A DNA stretch of 64,000 bases from Breviolum minutum Mf 1.05b.01 (lineage: Eukaryota > Sar > Dinophyceae > Suessiales > Symbiodiniaceae), in assembly GCA_000507305.1 (NCBI GenBank), contig DF241100.1:1-64000 (forward strand). Direction: 5' to 3'. The notes beneath the pieces were generated by a model, which had not been told where the DNA came from, did no database searches, and worked only from the letters and a program-made list of their open reading frames with translations. Shown piece by piece: positions 61,335-64,000 of the stretch (positions within the stretch are counted from its first letter, which is position 1; each line of letters begins with the position of its first letter). The position numbers and the translations under genes were made by a program.

Positions 61335-62930
61335 TTGGAATCTGGGTTCGATGAAATTCCTTTAAAGGATCCTTGGGCTAGTCTTTATAGAGAGTGTATT
61401 TGGCAAGGAAACACATCCACTGATCCAGCTGCTGGGCTCAACGTTGATAGGTGGGTTTCAGAGTGGAACGGTCACGCTATGCCGGTGGTGATTGAGGTTC
61501 AGATGGGGCGCCACTTTTTTGTGGATCCGCCAAATTGCTATGCCACATTTGCCCACGAAGACAAGGAATTTCGCACAGAGACACATCATGGAGCAACAAA
61601 TCCCAAGTGGCCAAAACACAAATGTGAACTTGGTTATGAAGGAAAAGCTCTTGAAATTGATGTTGCAGTGATGCAGCGAAAGAGTCGAGAAGAACAGGTG
61701 AGGATTGCTTCAGTGACGATCAAGTGGGAACACTTGGTCCCTGGCCTACGACATGTGGACAACTATGCTGTCATAGCTGAAGCGGAAGGTGTCCGTGACA
61801 CAGCAGCCATTCGTGTGGCGGCCACGTTGATCCCCGAGGGCATCACTGGATCTCCAGAAGAACAACGAGAGCATGGACCTCGACGCAAAGCCCTTTTCGT
61901 GGGCATTTGCTATGCTGGCACGTCCTCCTTTCTTCCTTTCTGTCATGAAGATGCTCGGAGAATGAAGGATTTCTTCTGCAAACACGGCGGCTTCATCGAT
62001 ACGCCTGAGACTGTGAAGGTTCTGATGGATGCCGAGGACACACCTGAGGGTGACAGACCTACCAAGGAGAACATCAAAGCTGGAATCAAGTGGTTGGTAG
62101 ATGAAGCAGTTGCAGGAGACAGCCTTCTCTTTTTCTATAGTGGACATGGCTCTCGGGTTCCAAACGGCAACGACAGGGAAAAAGATGGCTATGATGAAGC
62201 CTTGTGTCCAGTGGATATGGAAGAGAATGGATTGCTAGTTGATGACGAGCTGAATGAAATCTTGGTGCAGCCGCTACCTGCGGGTGTGCGTTTGACCTGT
62301 TTCCTGGATGCATGTCATAGTGGCACGGGGATGGATCTCCCTTACCATTGTTCACCCTATACGGAGGGGACTGGGTGGCAATTGGATCAGGGTGGCTACT
62401 ATGCTGCAGCCGATGTGATTTGTCTGAGCGCAGCGGCTGATGATGAAACTGCCAAGAGCATTCCGGCTTTGGCTCGTGGGCGTCCGGACTTTCCGTCCGG
62501 GGCCTTCGCGGCATCTTTTTTAGTGGCCTTCGATGTACATGAGAAGCAATGCACACAGAATTGGACAGAGATGTTGAAAATTATCATGAATGTATGCAAA
62601 GACTTTCGCTATGGGCAAAGTGTTCAACTTTCGAGCACACAAAACTTTGACCTCACTCGAGAGTTCAACCTTCATGACAGCATTCCCAACAGCAACGGCA
62701 ACAAGATGGGCCCCGTGACGGCTTCCGGCAACGGAGGCTTTGCGACTTGGAGCAGGCCACCAATGAAGGATCCGTGTGCTGGCAGGAGTCAAGAAGAGAA
62801 GTTGCGTATCATGGCAGCGCATGGGAGCCAAGCAGCCGCCATGCTTCTGGCCCAGCTAGAGGCATTGAAGGCACACAATCCTGAGGCAGCAAGAGTGGCA
62901 GCGCAACTCGTTACCCTAGACATGGCATAG
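61335..62930 (+). CDS. metacaspase (type I-like) with N-terminal C2-like domain
   Basis: Metacaspases are Arg/Lys-specific cysteine proteases of clan CD. Numbering from 61335: residues about 49-170 form a C2-like domain (MPVVIEVQMGRHFFVDP, TNPKWPKH), suggesting Ca2+/membrane control. The p20 part starts RRKALFVGICYAGT, with His271 in FFYSGHGSR and Cys327 in DACHSGTG as the catalytic dyad, plus DGYDEALCPVD before the Cys. The p10-like part has LSAAADDETAKS and PSGAFAASF. No LSD1 zinc finger. Ends at TAG 62928-62930. The frame has no ATG before Met49 (61479) and opens at a TAA at 61305, so either Met49 is the start or a 5' exon is missing (acceptor candidate CCTTTAAAG at 61367). Coding is uninterrupted. 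Confidence 0.9.
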   Translation: MESGFDEIPLKDPWASLYRECIWQGNTSTDPAAGLNVDRWVSEWNGHAMPVVIEVQMGRHFFVDPPNCYATFAHEDKEFRTETHHGATNPKWPKHKCELGYEGKALEIDVAVMQRKSREEQVRIASVTIKWEHLVPGLRHVDNYAVIAEAEGVRDTAAIRVAATLIPEGITGSPEEQREHGPRRKALFVGICYAGTSSFLPFCHEDARRMKDFFCKHGGFIDTPETVKVLMDAEDTPEGDRPTKENIKAGIKWLVDEAVAGDSLLFFYSGHGSRVPNGNDREKDGYDEALCPVDMEENGLLVDDELNEILVQPLPAGVRLTCFLDACHSGTGMDLPYHCSPYTEGTGWQLDQGGYYAAADVICLSAAADDETAKSIPALARGRPDFPSGAFAASFLVAFDVHEKQCTQNWTEMLKIIMNVCKDFRYGQSVQLSSTQNFDLTREFNLHDSIPNSNGNKMGPVTASGNGGFATWSRPPMKDPCAGRSQEEKLRIMAAHGSQAAAMLLAQLEALKAHNPEAARVAAQLVTLDMA

Positions 62931-63092
62931 GATGGTTTTCCCACCAAATTGGAATTATGACAAGTATCACATGTATCACCAAGCCACTTGAAATCAAGCG
63001 GCGTATCACCTGCTTAATAGCAAACAAAAATGGCCGCCGAACAGGTGATTTTTTGACATGACGTTCACGACGTTTGAAGACATCCGCCGCAG

Positions 63093-63191
63093 GTGATGTC
63101 TTTCCTCAATCGTCACGGCAGCGTGAATGAGGAGACGCTGACCATTGATGAGTCGGAGTCGCCATTGGTGTCGCGGATGTTTATGAAGATA
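63093..63191 (+). CDS. exon of unknown protein, maybe first
   Basis: Acceptor AGACATCCGCCGCAG, ATG at 63096. Frame MSFLNRHGSVNEETLTIDES then PLVSRMFMKI, donor ATA|GTTTTT. Phase 0 end fits the exon at 63355. Confidence 0.5.
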
Positions 63192-63354
63192 GTTTTTTTG
63201 TTCTGGTGCTTGTTGTGTGATGTTTATATTGCAATATGGTAGTGGTTGTTGCTGTTGTTGTTATGGTGGTGAGTGGTGAATTGTGGTGAATTGTGGTGGT
63301 GGTGGTGGAGGAAAAAACAGCATCTTAGAATCTTAGATGATCGTTGCTTCCAAG

Positions 63355-63490
63355 GTGAGCTTAGATGTGGTGATGCCAGCCGTCGCCTGGCACAAATGGA
63401 GCGCCGAGCTGTTGAAGCTCAGCGGAGACGCCCACGCGTTGAACGCGACGCGCCCAGCGGGAATTCCCGCACCCGGAGCGCCAAAAACAG
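63355..63490 (+). CDS. exon of unknown protein
   Basis: Acceptor ATCGTTGCTTCCAAG, phase 0: frame VSLDVVMPAVAWHKWSAELL then KLSGDAHALNATRPAG. A second frame (RRLAQMERRAVEAQRRRPR, ending in TGA at 63503) is also open, so the frame is decided only by phase. Confidence 0.45.
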
Positions 63491-63639
63491 AAGGACGAAG
63501 TGAACGGTACCGGGGTGGTGGTGTTTGTCAACGGGTTGGAAGCAACTTTTTTTTTAAAAGGAAGGCATTTTTAACCAGGATGTTTTATCAAGAATGTAAA
63601 CTGCGTAAATTGTAAAATTGATTAAAATTGTAGTTTGCA

Positions 63640-64000
63640 CTCCCTAACACTAACAGCCATTGCCCCAACAGGAAAGGATCTTTTCCCTTTGTCACCATGT
63701 ATTTCATGAGTTTGCGTACCAGTCTTACATTGTCAGAGGTAAAAGTTGGATGGAATGAAGTTCTGAGTAAGATTTTTGGTTATGACCCCACCCCCCAGAA
63801 ATAAACCTTGAACTTGGAACCTCAAGTTTTCAGCCCACTTCCAACAGGAAAGACATGTGTCCAAACCTCCACTTTTAGGTTAACAGTTGGTTGGGTTTGA
63901 AAAAAAATACTGGCCCAAAAAATCAAACTATCAAACTATTTCATATCAACATTCAACATGTATCCTTTCAATAAACTCCATGTCTACATGATTTTTTTTT
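63640..64000. other. family C fragments, no gene
   Basis: CACTCCCTAACACTAACAGC with GGAAAGGATCTTTTCCC at 63640-63690, and CTTGAACTTGGAACCTCAAG...TAGGTTAACAGTTGG at 63808-63890. No exon recognised up to the window edge. Confidence 0.5.

Noticed and set aside
62086..62556. Long minus-strand open frames under the metacaspase
   Set aside because: Shadow of a strongly coding + strand gene; no family resemblance.

Overview
The window looks like nuclear DNA of a dinoflagellate, probably suessialean (Symbiodiniaceae or Polarella-like). The reasons are: (i) a FNIP/LRR-type gene with 23-residue repeats of the form LQSLTFGxxFNQSLENVTLPG, a style I know from Symbiodiniaceae; (ii) two near-identical intronless genes in direct tandem, with TTTGGCTCAA motifs upstream that resemble relict spliced-leader sequence; (iii) short exons in long introns, some apparently with GC or GA donors; (iv) every supported gene on the + strand; (v) dozens of 60-150 bp inverted-repeat elements in a few families. 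The lineage is an inference. I could not run splice prediction or database searches, so exon ends come from reading frame, phase and GT/GC/GA...AG boundaries.

Layout. 0-9 kb: a minisatellite, inverted-repeat elements and a few weak exon candidates. 9-23 kb: scattered + strand exons of unrecognised proteins, with likely terminal exons ending at 16169, 17793 and 21064; the last pair (20736-20844 / 20990-21064) joins in phase across an intron that is largely one inverted-repeat element. 24-46.4 kb: the main discovery, an HflX/GTPBP6-like GTPase gene cut into at least eleven small exons over more than 21 kb. Its conserved blocks appear in the right order and their phases agree at most junctions. 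The P-loop Gly codon is interrupted by a GC-AG intron of about 5 kb (33244-38225) that holds a tandem pair of intronless DHYC-type palmitoyltransferase-like genes (33640-34776, 35773-36909). A later HflX intron (about 41.25-46.26 kb) holds the FNIP/LRR gene (43381-44315), which carries a frameshift and an N gap, followed by an AT-rich island.

48.4-56.7 kb: a many-exon gene for a helical-repeat protein of the OPR/FASTK/RAP type (MKPQELSNSLWA-like repeats), with elements in nearly every intron and two single-base frameshifts. 57.6-60.7 kb: an exon ending in a stop, then a four-exon gene of unknown family whose phases fit throughout. 61.3-62.9 kb: an intact metacaspase with an N-terminal C2-like domain. 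63.1-63.5 kb: two exons of another unknown gene.

The unifying feature is the inverted-repeat elements. The ends of families A (GTTGATGGAAG...TTCCATCAACAG) and B (GTGGTGGTTTC...ACCACCAACTAG) are themselves a GT donor and a pyrimidine-rich CAG/TAG acceptor. They look like introners (DNA elements that create introns on insertion) and may explain much of the intron content. At least seven families are visible. The genes are not an operon; nesting and shared strand are the only relationships I can support.
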